DNA of 64,000 nucleotides from Lujinxingia litoralis (GCF_003260125.1 NZ_QHKO01000008.1:32409-96408), one strand, 5' to 3'. Shown: positions 49,442 to 59,109, numbered from the stretch's first letter. The notes: generated from the sequence alone by a model not told the origin. Translations and numbers: made by a program.

Positions 49442-52393
49442 TCAGATTCCGCAGGTGAGGTTGATGCCCCAGCTGTTGAGCGTTCCGTTAATTCCACTCG
49501 AGACATCGGCGACGTAGAGCTGCCAATCTCCCTGGCCAGACTCTCCAATGAAATCGTCCAGAGAGCCCGCAGGGGTGAGGGTGTCGGGATAGCTTCCGAC
49601 GATATCGTCGTTATAAGAGCCTGTGCGGTTGTGCAAATACACCGTTGTGCCTGCGGGAGATGTCAACGTAACGACAACGTCACCTCGGTAACCATGGGTG
49701 ATATCGATGTCCACACTTACACTCTCAATGGTTAAACAAGCGTTGGCAGTCAGAGTCCGGGTTACGCCCGTTTCATCGTTATCGACGATGGTGGAGTTTG
49801 GACTCTCCGACACGCTGACTTCCGGCACACCGACGACCTCATTGAAGTCCAGGTTGAAGGTATAGCCGTCGGCGAGTGCGCTGCTGGCTTTGACTTCGAC
49901 GATGAAGAGGTCGTTGCTCAGGTAGACATCCTCGAAGGCGATCAAGTTGCCCACCTGCTCACGAAGGGTGTTGCCGGTGTTTTTGGAGAAGATCTTGACG
50001 CTCAGGGATTCGCCGGAGCCCGAAGGCACGGCGAAGGTCATGTCGGAAAGCACCGACTGACTCGCCCGGAGGAGGTAGTAGTCGCGATCGCCCGTGCTGT
50101 AGACAGCTCCGGTGGTGCTGAGGTCGAGGCTGCCCAGGGAGACCTCGTAGAACGCGGCGTCGGTGATGCCTTCGAACTCATAGGTTGGACGGAGAATGGA
50201 CGCTTCGCTGTCGTTGCTCAGCTCCACGCGGTAGTCGCCCGGGCCGGGGGCGAGTCGGAGGAACTCGAAATTGCCGCTGGCTTCGGTTTCGTAGATGACC
50301 ACATCGTCGGGGTTGTAGATACGCAGGGTCGCGCTCTCGCCGTCGGCGAATTCTGCGCTGCCGCGGATGATGTCGTAGGTATCCAGAGTGAAGGTTTCCG
50401 AGATGATCTCTTCGGGAACCAGGGCCTGGCGTTCGGTGGCGTTGAGTTCCAGGACATATCCCTGGGTCAGCGCTTCGTAGACCGAGATGGCCATGATGTA
50501 GGAGCCCGGGGTGAGAAGAGTGAACTCAAGCGCTTCGAAGGTGCCCGTTTCTTCGAACTCCCCTTTGAGGAAGTTGTCTGAGCCGATCAGGTAGACGTCC
50601 GGGTCGCCAGCGCCGGGGTTGTTTTCATCTTCGATCCATTCTTCGGCGTCTTCGTCGTAGACAAGCTCGCCGGTGCGCAGGAAGCCCTCGAAGCTGGCCG
50701 GGGTGCTGATATCCAGGCGGTAGAATTCGAAGGTGCCTGCTTCTACAGCTTCTTCATGGCTGAAGGTGAAGCTCTCATCGCCAACGACGGGGATGGGGGT
50801 AGGATCGATGTTCGTGATCACCGGGACGACGTTGTAGAAGGTCGACGACCAGTTCTCGTTGGTCATGGCGATGGTATAGGTGCCCCCTTCGGCCGCGAAG
50901 AAGTAGATTTGTTTGGCGCGGGTACTCCACGAAGTGGAATTGTTAAGGGGGTCGATGTTGGTGTAGCGCGCGAGCTCTTCGCCGTTCTTCGAGATCTCGA
51001 AAGTATTGGAGAAGCCGCTTGGGCTGGTGGTGGTGTAGCTGATCTCGAGCATCTGGCCGGGCTGAGCGACGACTTCGAACTCGTAGGTTTCGTCCACGGG
51101 GATGTTGACGGCGCGTGCCGAACTCACCACGAAGTGGGTGGCCGGCCCGGTCTGGCGCTCTTGGTCGAAGAGCAGGTAGACCGGGGCGTCGGACGCGGGG
51201 CGCTCGGGTACGAAGATGTCGCCTTGCTCCAGCGCAGTGGTGTCGGTGTGTTCGGTGAGGGTGGCCCACTCGTCGACCACGGCCTGTGCGTCGGCGCCCA
51301 GGGCGTCGATGGTCATCGCCAGGTTGTAATCGGCGGGGAATTCAACCAGGTAGAGGTTCTCGGTGAGATCGCTCAAGTCACCGCTGACGACTTCTTCGAG
51401 GCCGGGCCAGGGCTTGGCTTCCGGGGGTGTTACGCGGTTGATCTGCGCGACATAGGCCCAGGTGCCGTCACCGCTGTTGGCAGTTCCGTTGAGCTGGTTG
51501 AGCGCGTTTGCGATGGTGACGGTGTAGTCGCCATCGGTGGGCAGCGCGAAGGTGCGCTGGGCCACGCGGGTCTGAGCGGAGCTGGTGGCGCGGTCGTAGT
51601 CACCGTCGGTTACGATGGCCATCGGCGAGGGAAGTCCGCGGGAGAAGACGGTCAGTTCGAACCAGTCGCCGGCCTCCGCGGTCAGGGTGAAGGCGTGTTC
51701 CCCGGCGTCATCGGATTCCATGACGCCGGCGAAGACCAGGCTGGCTTCGGCTTCGGGAAGGGTGAAGGCGTTTTCGCCGCCTTCCTCGTAGACCACGTCG
51801 GCGCTGGAGGCCAGGTTGTCGGCCACGGTGTCGACCGAGACGCAGCGGTTCTCGACTTCGAAGACGTCGTCGCCGCATTCGACGTTGCCCAGGTCCACGC
51901 AGATGCCCTGAGCGACATCGAATTGCGTGCGTCCCTGGCAGACCACGTCGCCCATCAGCGCGCAGCCGGTGCCTTCAAGCTGGGTGCCTTCGCCGCAGAT
52001 GTCTTCGGTCAGCTCGCAGCTGCCGTTGGCCAGCACGGTGCCTTCGCCACAGGTCAGCGGATTGTCGACCAGGCAGCGACCATCGATTTCGACGGTGCCC
52101 TCACCGCAGGCGATCTCATCGGGGCCCAGGCAGGTGCCGGAGGCGGTGTCGTAGGTGGTGTTTTCGCCGCAGAGTTCGTCGGTAGGGACGCACTGATCTT
52201 GGTCGTTGCGGGTGAGGCCTTCGCCGCAGGTCGAGTCAGTAAGGACGCACTGTCCGCCACTGAGCTCTGTGCCGGGGCCGCACTCCAGGGGATCGGGAGT
52301 CTCAGTTTCGCCGCCGCCACAGGCGACCATGGCGAGCGCTAAGATCCCGCTGAGGGGAAGGTTCCAGGGGGTGAGTCGCTTCATCCGCTTCAT
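49442..52393 (-). CDS. Cys-rich, P-domain surface lipoprotein (longer paralog)
   Basis: 983 residues. Lipobox LAMVACGG (Cys about 25), about 150 residues of Cys-Gly-Glu-Gly-Thr-type repeats, then several PPC-like beta modules (AGDWFELTVFSRGLPSP, GGTYTIAMTNENW, GPGDYRVELSND) and a C-terminal P domain (ITHGYRGDVVVTLTSPAGT, LHNRTGSYNDDIVGSYPD, NGTLNSWGINL). Same domain order as 47086-49356 but about 230 residues longer in the middle. Probably a surface protein whose P domain binds a target; no catalytic triad seen. Two Met codons (52393, 52384) could start it. Confidence 0.88.
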   Translation of the reverse strand: MKRMKRLTPWNLPLSGILALAMVACGGGETETPDPLECGPGTELSGGQCVLTDSTCGEGLTRNDQDQCVPTDELCGENTTYDTASGTCLGPDEIACGEGTVEIDGRCLVDNPLTCGEGTVLANGSCELTEDICGEGTQLEGTGCALMGDVVCQGRTQFDVAQGICVDLGNVECGDDVFEVENRCVSVDTVADNLASSADVVYEEGGENAFTLPEAEASLVFAGVMESDDAGEHAFTLTAEAGDWFELTVFSRGLPSPMAIVTDGDYDRATSSAQTRVAQRTFALPTDGDYTVTIANALNQLNGTANSGDGTWAYVAQINRVTPPEAKPWPGLEEVVSGDLSDLTENLYLVEFPADYNLAMTIDALGADAQAVVDEWATLTEHTDTTALEQGDIFVPERPASDAPVYLLFDQERQTGPATHFVVSSARAVNIPVDETYEFEVVAQPGQMLEISYTTTSPSGFSNTFEISKNGEELARYTNIDPLNNSTSWSTRAKQIYFFAAEGGTYTIAMTNENWSSTFYNVVPVITNIDPTPIPVVGDESFTFSHEEAVEAGTFEFYRLDISTPASFEGFLRTGELVYDEDAEEWIEDENNPGAGDPDVYLIGSDNFLKGEFEETGTFEALEFTLLTPGSYIMAISVYEALTQGYVLELNATERQALVPEEIISETFTLDTYDIIRGSAEFADGESATLRIYNPDDVVIYETEASGNFEFLRLAPGPGDYRVELSNDSEASILRPTYEFEGITDAAFYEVSLGSLDLSTTGAVYSTGDRDYYLLRASQSVLSDMTFAVPSGSGESLSVKIFSKNTGNTLREQVGNLIAFEDVYLSNDLFIVEVKASSALADGYTFNLDFNEVVGVPEVSVSESPNSTIVDNDETGVTRTLTANACLTIESVSVDIDITHGYRGDVVVTLTSPAGTTVYLHNRTGSYNDDIVGSYPDTLTPAGSLDDFIGESGQGDWQLYVADVSSGINGTLNSWGINLTCGI

Positions 52394-52604
52394 CTCCGAC
52401 TATCTGACACGTCCGATCGTGGGGTTTCATCGATTGCTTCTACGGCCGATCACAGAGGGATCATTGACCATGGGGTCTGATGCCTTTTGGGCACGGCAGA
52501 GCCAGGACCTATGGGGACCGTTAGGGGAGACGATAGTCAGCAACCCCCCGTTGATGCAACCAAATTCTAGATCTTAAGCTCTGGAGCGCGTTTGCCGGCG
52601 AGGT

Positions 52605-53462
52605 TCAGAGGCGTTGGCGGCGGTTGAGCAACCAGCCCAGCGCGCGCAGAGTGAGTGCCAGCAGGGCGGCGACGAGGGTCTGGCTGGCGCCGACCGAGGC
52701 GTCGGTGGCCAGCGCTACCAGGTACCCGAGCACGCCGGCGGCCGCGCCGGTGGTGGCCGCAACGATGAAGACCCATTTGAGGCCGATGTTGAGTCCGAGC
52801 GCGCCGATGGCCGGGAGCACGGTGAGGCCAAAGGTGGGCAGCGCGCCCAGCGCGCGGGTGGAGAGGCCCGTTAGGAGGGCGATGGCCCCGAAGAGCAGGG
52901 CGTCGAGCAGGCGCACCGGCACGCCCTGGGTGCGAGCGACCAGGGGGTCGAGGCTGGCAAAGACAAAGGCTCGGAAGGCGAAGACCTGGGTAGCGACCAC
53001 CAGCAGGGTGGCCCCGGCGATGGCGTAGAGGTCGCTGGAGCGTACCAGCACCGCGGAGCCGTGGAGGACGGCTTCGACCTCATGGAGTTCGCGGGCGATG
53101 AAGGGGCCGATGAGCAACACCAGGGCGGTGGGCACGATAAAGGCCACGCCGAGCAGCGCGTCACGCCCCAGGGTGGGGCGCTCGCCAAGCCAGACCAACC
53201 CGAAGACCACCAGCGTGGAGAGGAGGATCGCCAGCGTCGGGGCCAGGAGTTCGGCCAGCAGGCCGACCAGCCCGAGCTGCGCGCTCAGGTAGAAGGCCAG
53301 GGTCACGCCCAGGGCCGAGGTCTGGCTGAGGGCGGCGCTCACAAAGACGATGCGGCGGCTGACCACGTACACCCCCAGCAGGCCTAACCCGAGTCCGGCG
53401 GCCAGCGCGGTGAGGATGGGATCGCGGTAGAGATCGCCATAAAGGGCCAAAAATTCGAGCAT
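52605..53462 (-). CDS. ZnuB/TroC-type metal ABC transporter permease
   Basis: 285 residues with about eight transmembrane helices; family signatures GLGLGLLGVYVVSRRIVFVSAALSQ-type start (motif ALSQTSALGV) and GLSTRALGALPTFGLTVLPA. It is the membrane subunit of a cluster-9 ABC importer. It is the last gene of the minus-strand set (substrate-binding, ATPase, permease), starting 17 bp after the ATPase stop. Metal probably zinc or manganese. I start at 53462; the longer frame overlaps the ATPase gene. Confidence 0.92.
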   Translation of the reverse strand: MLEFLALYGDLYRDPILTALAAGLGLGLLGVYVVSRRIVFVSAALSQTSALGVTLAFYLSAQLGLVGLLAELLAPTLAILLSTLVVFGLVWLGERPTLGRDALLGVAFIVPTALVLLIGPFIARELHEVEAVLHGSAVLVRSSDLYAIAGATLLVVATQVFAFRAFVFASLDPLVARTQGVPVRLLDALLFGAIALLTGLSTRALGALPTFGLTVLPAIGALGLNIGLKWVFIVAATTGAAAGVLGYLVALATDASVGASQTLVAALLALTLRALGWLLNRRQRL

Positions 53463-53479
53463 ACCAGATCCGGCGAACG

Positions 53480-54268
53480 TCAGTGGGTGTGGTGGGGATC
53501 GTCGAGGCAGTCTTTGAGGCATTCCTCAATCTGGATCTGACCTGTGCGATCGACGCGCATGATGCGGTTGGAGGCGCTGCGGGCAAGCTCGGATCCGTGA
53601 GCGATCATCATGACCGTCATGTCGAGTTGCTGCTGGATCTTTTGCAGAAGCTCGATGGTGGCAGCCTCGCGCTCGGGATCCATGGAGGCCGAGGGTTCAT
53701 CCAGGAGGAGGAGGCGCGGCTGGCCCAGGAGGGCGCGGGCCAGCAAAATCAGCTGCTTCTGACCCTCGGAGAGCTCGCGGAAGAGGTGATGGCAGAGGTG
53801 GCCGACGCCGACCATCTCCAGCGCCGGGTCGATCTCCTGATGGCGAGGACGGATGCGCAGGGCTTTGAGGCCGCGGCCGCGGTGTAGGCCGGTGGCCATG
53901 ACATCAAAAACGGTGGCCGGGAGCATGGGATCGAGGGTGCGGGTCTGGGGCACAAAGCGCAGGGCATCGGCGGGCAGGCTCCAGTCGATGCGGCCGGCCA
54001 CCGGGGGGAGCAGTCCGATGAGGGTTTTGAGCAGGGTGGATTTGCCCACACCGTTGGGCCCTTCGATGAGCATGAAGGTGCCCTGATGAAGATGGAAGTC
54101 CAGGGGCCCCAGCAGCGTGCGACCGTGGTAGCCGCACGCCAGGTTCTGGACTTTTAAGAGCGTGGGTTGGCGCGAGGGGTGATCCCGGGGCAAACAGGGG
54201 GGGATCGGCGCGTGATCGGCCGGGGAGGGCTGCTCAAAGTTGGGGCGAAGCCTGGAATCAGCGCTCAT
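53480..54268 (-). CDS. ZnuC/TroB-type metal ABC transporter ATPase
   Basis: 262 residues. Walker A EGPNGVGKSTLLKTL, Q-loop region RFVPQTRTLDP, signature LSEGQKQLILLARALLGQPR and Walker B LLLLDEPSASMD, switch His MMIAHGSELA. An N-terminal extension of about 35 residues precedes the ATPase core. It powers the metal importer with the permease at 52605-53462 and the binding protein at 54316-55257. Confidence 0.94.
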   Translation of the reverse strand: MSADSRLRPNFEQPSPADHAPIPPCLPRDHPSRQPTLLKVQNLACGYHGRTLLGPLDFHLHQGTFMLIEGPNGVGKSTLLKTLIGLLPPVAGRIDWSLPADALRFVPQTRTLDPMLPATVFDVMATGLHRGRGLKALRIRPRHQEIDPALEMVGVGHLCHHLFRELSEGQKQLILLARALLGQPRLLLLDEPSASMDPEREAATIELLQKIQQQLDMTVMMIAHGSELARSASNRIMRVDRTGQIQIEECLKDCLDDPHHTH

Positions 54269-54315
54269 GGGGGTTCCGCAGCGAGGTTGGCGGGCGGTGA
54301 CGCCCGGGCGTTCTC

Positions 54316-55257
54316 TCAGGGGGAGAGGGTCTCATAGAGGCGAGTGGCGAGTTCTTCGAGGTGCGCCACGTAGCTCTGGCCGGGCCGGGTCTGGGCGGGG
54401 AGTTGGAGCAGGGTGGCACCGGTGCGTTCGCTGAGCAGTGCGGCGGTGGTCGTGGGGTAGTAGTCGAGCTGGATGATCGCCGGGATCTGACGTTTTTGGA
54501 TGGTGTCGACCAAAAGAGCGACGTGACGCGGGTTGGGCGGGACGCCGGGCTTGGGTTCGATCTGCATCACATCGCTCAGGCCCAGCCAGCCGGCCACATA
54601 GCTCCAGGATTTGTGGTAGGTCACGACCTGACGCCGGGCCTGGGGGAGCTGGCCAAAGCGCATCTCAAAGCGCTGGGCCAGGCGGATGGCTTCGCGGGCC
54701 AGGTGGCGGGAGCGTTCCAGGTAGGCGTCGGCGTGGGGCGGGTCGAGTTCGGCCAGGTGGCGGCCCAGCGCCAGCGCGACGCGGGCGCCCTGGCGAGGGT
54801 CGGTGGTGTAGTGGGGGTTTCCGCCCGGGTGCACATCGCCCATCGTGCGGTCGACCGGGCCCCGGGGCAGGTCGGCGGCCACGATGTGGTGAGAGGCGTC
54901 AAAGTGGCCGGATTGGCCCGGGTGAATCTTCGGGTTACGAGCGCCGGTGATCAGCGTGGGGAGCCAGCCCACTTCCAGATCCATGCCCACCAGCACCAGC
55001 ACATCGGCGCGGTTGAGCAGGGGGACGAAGCTGGGGCGAGGATCGATAAAGTGGGGGTCGTCTCCGGGCCTGGCGAGGATGTCGACCTTGCCCTGGTCAC
55101 CGACGATCTCCGAGGCGATGGCGCCCAGATCGGCGGTAGTGGCCACCACCCGGAGCTCGGCGGTGGCCGGACCGGCGGCCAGCAGCGTGATCAGAGCCGT
55201 CAGCAGGGCCAGGGGCCAGGCCAGCGACTGGCGAGGAGAGAGAGAGGACAAGGTCAT
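54316..55257 (-). CDS. ZnuA/TroA-type metal-binding substrate protein
   Basis: 313 residues. A Sec signal (LLAAGPATAE), then a TroA-like fold with likely ligand His residues at GDDPHFIDPRP, DASHH, HPGGNPHY and a C-terminal Asp (IQLDYYP); there is no long His-rich loop. It captures Zn or Mn in the periplasm for the ZnuBC-type pair. A palindrome in its candidate promoter (55338-55352) suggests repression by a Fur/Zur-type regulator. It is divergent from the B12 gene unit. Confidence 0.93.
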   Translation of the reverse strand: MTLSSLSPRQSLAWPLALLTALITLLAAGPATAELRVVATTADLGAIASEIVGDQGKVDILARPGDDPHFIDPRPSFVPLLNRADVLVLVGMDLEVGWLPTLITGARNPKIHPGQSGHFDASHHIVAADLPRGPVDRTMGDVHPGGNPHYTTDPRQGARVALALGRHLAELDPPHADAYLERSRHLAREAIRLAQRFEMRFGQLPQARRQVVTYHKSWSYVAGWLGLSDVMQIEPKPGVPPNPRHVALLVDTIQKRQIPAIIQLDYYPTTTAALLSERTGATLLQLPAQTRPGQSYVAHLEELATRLYETLSP

Positions 55258-55327
55258 GGTTGCTCCAGGGGTGAGGGCGCTGCTTTAAGAGGCCGGAGGA
55301 CGCCGGCGGCGGGACCCTAACGCTGAA

Positions 55328-55356
55328 CCTTTATGAATGCAAATGTATTGCAACAA
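55328..55356 (-). promoter_or_regulatory. Candidate promoter and palindromic operator of the metal importer
   Basis: Reading minus, -35 TTGTTG (55351-55356), 17 bp spacer and -10-like TAAAGG (55328-55333). The spacer holds a perfect palindrome TGCAAATGTATTGCA (55338-55352) in an AT-rich patch of otherwise GC-rich DNA, the expected place and symmetry for a Zur- or Mur-like repressor. The match to any known consensus is not established. Confidence 0.5.
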
Positions 55357-55409
55357 GTGGCGGGTCGGGTCGATTGACTTCTGCGGCAGCCGACTGCGAT
55401 AGTCCGCCC

Positions 55410-55620
55410 GAGGTGCGTTTGCGCGCCTTGCTTCAGGGAACCCGGTGTAAATCCGGGACGGTCGCGCCACTGTGTGCAGCGAGTCGACGGCCAGATGCCA
55501 CTGTTCCTTTTGCGCGCTTTTGTCGGGTGTGCGGGGGATGGGAAGGCGGTCGGTGACGAGGACGAGGAGGGCAGGAGCCCTGGATCGTTGCGAGCTGCGA
55601 GTCAGGATACCTGAGCCGAA
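55410..55620 (+). promoter_or_regulatory. Cobalamin (B12) riboswitch
   Basis: Conserved segments in order: AGGGAACCCGGTGTAAATCCGGG near 55434 (quoted as two pieces, AGGGAACCCGG and TGTAAATCCGGG), CGCGCCACTGT, GCCAGATGCCACTG, GGGAAGGC and the B12 box AGTCAGGATACCTG at 55600-55613. A small hairpin (55624-55641, GCCGGG/CCCGGC) follows before the TonB-receptor start, a possible expression platform. The riboswitch would turn off the downstream gene when B12 is plentiful. No strong Shine-Dalgarno sequence is visible, so the mechanism may be translational. Confidence 0.92.
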
Positions 55621-55675
55621 GTCGCCGGGAGCTTGCCCGGCAACCAGCTGACCTCTTCGCGACAAAGAGCGCTGC

Positions 55676-57820
55676 ATGTGGACGGTATCACGGTGGAAAA
55701 AGCCCGGGTGGGTGGAGTCTGCGCTAGGTGCTCTGGCACTGGGTGCGGGCCTCTGTGCGTTTGCGCCGGATGTGCGTGCGCAGGCTGTGAGGGAGCCTGT
55801 TTCGGTTGATGATTCCGAAGATGCGCCTGAAGGGGTGTCGGAAAGTGCTGTAAATTCAGCCGCTTCGGAGGATGGTCTGGCGAGCACCCTGCGCGCGCGT
55901 ACGGTGAGTCGGGAGCGTTCGGCGCGCGATGATGCGCGTCACCCTTCGGGGTTTGTGACCCGGGTGCAGACCGAGTCCTGTTGTGCGCAGCCGCCGTCTC
56001 TGGGGGAGGTTCTGGAGCAGGTGGAGGGGGTGCAGCTCTCGCGTTCGTCGAGTCCCGGGCAGCCGGCCTACGTGGCGATTCGCGGCGGCAGCCCCCGTCA
56101 GCTGGTGGTGTATCTGGGGGGGCTGCGTCTGAGTACGCCGGCGGGGCTGGGGTTTGACGTGGGTCAGTTCGGGGTGGCGGGGCTGGCCTCGGCCGATGTC
56201 TTTCGCGGGGGCGCGGCGGTGGTGCACGGGGCCGGGGCGCTCACCGGCTCGGTGCAGCTGAACCCGCGGGCGCCGGCCTCGGGGGTGGCCGGTGAGCTTC
56301 GGTTGAGCGCGGGGAGCTTCGGGAGCGCGGGGGCCCAGGCGGCGGTGAGCGCGGCTAATGCCCGGGGAGGGCTCCGGCTGCATGCCGGGGTGCGTCGGGC
56401 CCGGGGCGACTTTGGTTTTGTGGATCATCAGGGCGTTGAACAGGGGCGTTTGAACAATGATCATCAACGTTTCAGCGGCGGGGGCAGCGCGCGCCTGAAG
56501 GTGGGGGAGGGCGCGCTTCATCTGACCGCGATGGTCGAAGATGGCGAGGGCGGGAGCCCCGGACCTTCGGAGTTTCAGCGGGCCTTTGAGCAGGCGCGGG
56601 TCGAGGATGATCGTCGGCTGGCGAATCTGCGCTGGGAGACGCAGGGGGGCCATGCGGTGGGCTGGCAGGTGCATGCCGATGTGGGTTTGCAGGATCGCCG
56701 CTGGGCCTACGAGAACCCCCGCGGGCATATGAGCCTGGAGCCCGTGGCATCGAGCTCTCGCCATCAGACGCTGGCGGCCAGCCTGGAGGGCCGTCTTTTT
56801 GCCGGTCGGCATATAGCCGGGCTTTCGGCCGCGGCGGGGGCGGAACGCTACCGGGCCGCCGAGGGCGCGGCGTCGCTGGGCGCCGAGCGCCTGAGCGCGG
56901 CGTTGGCGCTCTCCGATGAGTGGTTGCTGGCCGACGAGCGGCTCAGCCTGGTCGGGGCGTTGCGGATGGAGCTTTTGCGCGAGGTGTCGACGGAGGCCGC
57001 GTTTGAGCCCCGGGTGTACGCGCCGTTGACGCCCGCGCTGGGGGTTATCGGGAGGGTGCATCGGCGTCTGGAGGTGCGGGCCAACCTGGCCCGCACCTTC
57101 CGCGCGGCCGATTTCGATGAGCGTTTTCTCACGACCGAGGCGGTGCGGGGCAATCCCGATCTGGAGCCGGAGCGGGCCTGGGCGATGGATGCCGGCCTGC
57201 GCCTGCGCCTGAGTCCGGGCACCGCCACGGGCCCGCAGGCCCTGGAGCTGGGCGCGACGTATTTTCGAAACGAGATCGACGAGATGATCTTGTTTCTGCC
57301 GGTGTCGGCCTATGTCTACCAGGCCCAGAACTTAAGCGGCGCGCGGGCCCACGGTCTGGAGTCCACGCTGAGCTGGGCGCCGGTGGCGGGCCTGCGCCTG
57401 GAGGGCAGCTACACGCTCACCCGGGCCTACCTCAAAGTCGACCAGGGTGCCGGCTCGCCGGCGCAGCTGCCCCACCAGCCGCGCCACCGCGCGCACCTGC
57501 GCGCGTCGTTTACCGTGGGAGGCCTCTTCGGGGCCGGGGCGTGGCTGGAGGAGGCCCGGGTGCAGGCTACCGCGCGTTACCGAAGTCGCGTGGCGCTGGA
57601 TAACTTCGGCAGCCTGCACAGCCCCGGGGCGCTGCATCTGGATCTGGGCGCGCGGGCGCAGCTCGGGCGGGAGGTTCGCCTGGGGGTGGAGGTGCAGAAT
57701 CTGTTGAATGAGCGTCGCGCACAGGACTTTTTGCAGCGCCCGCTGCCCGGGCGTGCGTTCTTTGTATCGGTGGAGCTCCGCAGCGGAAGCCGTGGTGATG
57801 AGGGAGGGGGAGGAGCATGA
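55676..57820 (+). CDS. TonB-dependent outer-membrane receptor, BtuB-like
   Basis: 714 residues. A signal peptide (ALALGAGLCAFAPDVRAQA), a plug domain (about 95-210; LGEVLEQVEGVQLSRSS, YVAIRGGSPRQL, GAGALTGSVQLNPRAP) and a 22-strand barrel region that ends near QNLLNERRAQDF...FVSVEL with an extra 15-residue tail. The cobalamin riboswitch directly upstream points to B12 or a cobamide as substrate; I infer BtuB function from this rather than from a unique motif. The stop overlaps the next start (ATGA), so the downstream lipoprotein is translationally coupled. Confidence 0.92.
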   Translation: MWTVSRWKKPGWVESALGALALGAGLCAFAPDVRAQAVREPVSVDDSEDAPEGVSESAVNSAASEDGLASTLRARTVSRERSARDDARHPSGFVTRVQTESCCAQPPSLGEVLEQVEGVQLSRSSSPGQPAYVAIRGGSPRQLVVYLGGLRLSTPAGLGFDVGQFGVAGLASADVFRGGAAVVHGAGALTGSVQLNPRAPASGVAGELRLSAGSFGSAGAQAAVSAANARGGLRLHAGVRRARGDFGFVDHQGVEQGRLNNDHQRFSGGGSARLKVGEGALHLTAMVEDGEGGSPGPSEFQRAFEQARVEDDRRLANLRWETQGGHAVGWQVHADVGLQDRRWAYENPRGHMSLEPVASSSRHQTLAASLEGRLFAGRHIAGLSAAAGAERYRAAEGAASLGAERLSAALALSDEWLLADERLSLVGALRMELLREVSTEAAFEPRVYAPLTPALGVIGRVHRRLEVRANLARTFRAADFDERFLTTEAVRGNPDLEPERAWAMDAGLRLRLSPGTATGPQALELGATYFRNEIDEMILFLPVSAYVYQAQNLSGARAHGLESTLSWAPVAGLRLEGSYTLTRAYLKVDQGAGSPAQLPHQPRHRAHLRASFTVGGLFGAGAWLEEARVQATARYRSRVALDNFGSLHSPGALHLDLGARAQLGREVRLGVEVQNLLNERRAQDFLQRPLPGRAFFVSVELRSGSRGDEGGGGA

Positions 57821-59019
57821 GGATGACCATGGGAGTGATGAAGGCCGCCGGGCGCTGTCTGGCGCTGGCGCTGGTGATGGCGTGCGGGGAGCCCCCCGAA
57901 GAGCAGGCGCCGGCGGGTCAGTTGCGGGAGGTCTGCCAGGAGCCGGCCGAGGCCTACCCCCTCTACGTGGAGGCGCGTCTGAGCACGACCGGGTCGGTGA
58001 GCAACGACCTGGTGGCCGATGCGCGCTCGGTGTGGGTGGTGGAGAGTGGCGCCAACACGCTGAGCCGCTTTGATCGTGAGCAGCAGCGCTACGTGTCGCA
58101 GGCGGTGGCCCTGGGCGCCGAGCGCAACCCCTACGCCATGGCATTGGAGCCGGGGGCGGCGCCTTCAGGTGCGGCCCGGATCTGGGTGGCCAATTACGCC
58201 ACGCATAGCGTGAGTGTGATCGATGCGCAGTCTGGCGAGGTGCTCCAAGAGATCGAGGACGCCTCGTTGAAGAACCCCTCGGCCGTGGCGCTGGGGGAGC
58301 GCTACGCCTATGTGGGCAACGTCCATTACCTGAGCCTGGCTCAGGGCTTTGGGCCGGGGAGCATCTCGGTGATCGACCGGACCACGCTGGAGGTGGTCGG
58401 GCAGTGGGAGACGAGCTTTAAGAACCCGCACTCGCTGAAGGTGGAGCAGGTCGCGGGCCAGGAGGTGCTGGTGATCAGCTCCGCTGGCGAGGTGGTGTTC
58501 GGCGCGTCGGGGGTGGAAGTGCGCGGTCGGGCCGGACTGGAGCTGGCGTTTCCGGGCGCCGATCCGGGCGCGCCCCGGCTGGAGTCCTATGACCTGGGGC
58601 AGCGCGAGGGCGGCGTGGTAGGAGCGCCCGGCAGGCCGGTGCGGGTGCCGGGCACCGACACCCTCTACCTGAGCAGCGCCACCGCCCCGGTGCTCTTTGT
58701 GTTTGATCTGGCCGTGCGTGCCTGGGTGCGTGATGCTCAAGATCCCCTGGAGGTGTACGCGGCCGAGGGTGACGCCACCCACAGCCTGGCGGTCGACAGC
58801 GCCGGGCGGCTGTGGTTGACCGCGTTTAATCAAGACGCGCTCTACATCTGGGATACCCGCTGTGATCGGCTGGCGGCCGGGCCGCTTCCCCTTGGCCGCG
58901 TCGACGATCTGGTGGAAGGTCCGCAGTCGGTGGCCATCGTCGAGGACGCCGAAGGCATCGACGCCTATTACCTGCTCACCAACGCCAACGCCCTGGGGCG
59001 CGTGAGGGTGCGCTGGTAA
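57817..59019 (+). CDS. Beta-propeller lipoprotein coupled to the BtuB-like receptor
   Basis: 400 residues. A lipobox (LVMACGEP) followed by repeated propeller blades with YncE/YVTN-like segments (SVWVVESGANTLSRFD, RIWVANYATHSVSVIDAQSG, GRLWLTAFNQDALYIWD). GGAGGAG precedes the ATG, which overlaps the receptor stop (ATGA). In Bacteroides the surface lipoprotein BtuG is a B12-binding propeller partner of BtuB; the order here suggests an analogous role. Sequence similarity to BtuG was not tested. Confidence 0.85.
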   Translation: MRMTMGVMKAAGRCLALALVMACGEPPEEQAPAGQLREVCQEPAEAYPLYVEARLSTTGSVSNDLVADARSVWVVESGANTLSRFDREQQRYVSQAVALGAERNPYAMALEPGAAPSGAARIWVANYATHSVSVIDAQSGEVLQEIEDASLKNPSAVALGERYAYVGNVHYLSLAQGFGPGSISVIDRTTLEVVGQWETSFKNPHSLKVEQVAGQEVLVISSAGEVVFGASGVEVRGRAGLELAFPGADPGAPRLESYDLGQREGGVVGAPGRPVRVPGTDTLYLSSATAPVLFVFDLAVRAWVRDAQDPLEVYAAEGDATHSLAVDSAGRLWLTAFNQDALYIWDTRCDRLAAGPLPLGRVDDLVEGPQSVAIVEDAEGIDAYYLLTNANALGRVRVRW

Positions 59020-59109
59020 GGGGCGATGTGAGGCAACTTCGTAGCTATGATAAGCACGTGCAGCGTCGGCGCCCTCCCGGGCCCGGCCGCTCCCCAACCT
59101 GAGGTCGAC

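Noticed and set aside
52605..55257. B12 ABC transporter (BtuFCD) reading of the importer
   Set aside because: The binding protein has the TroA/ZnuA fold with metal-ligand His residues and the permease is of the ZnuB type; BtuCD would be FecCD-like.
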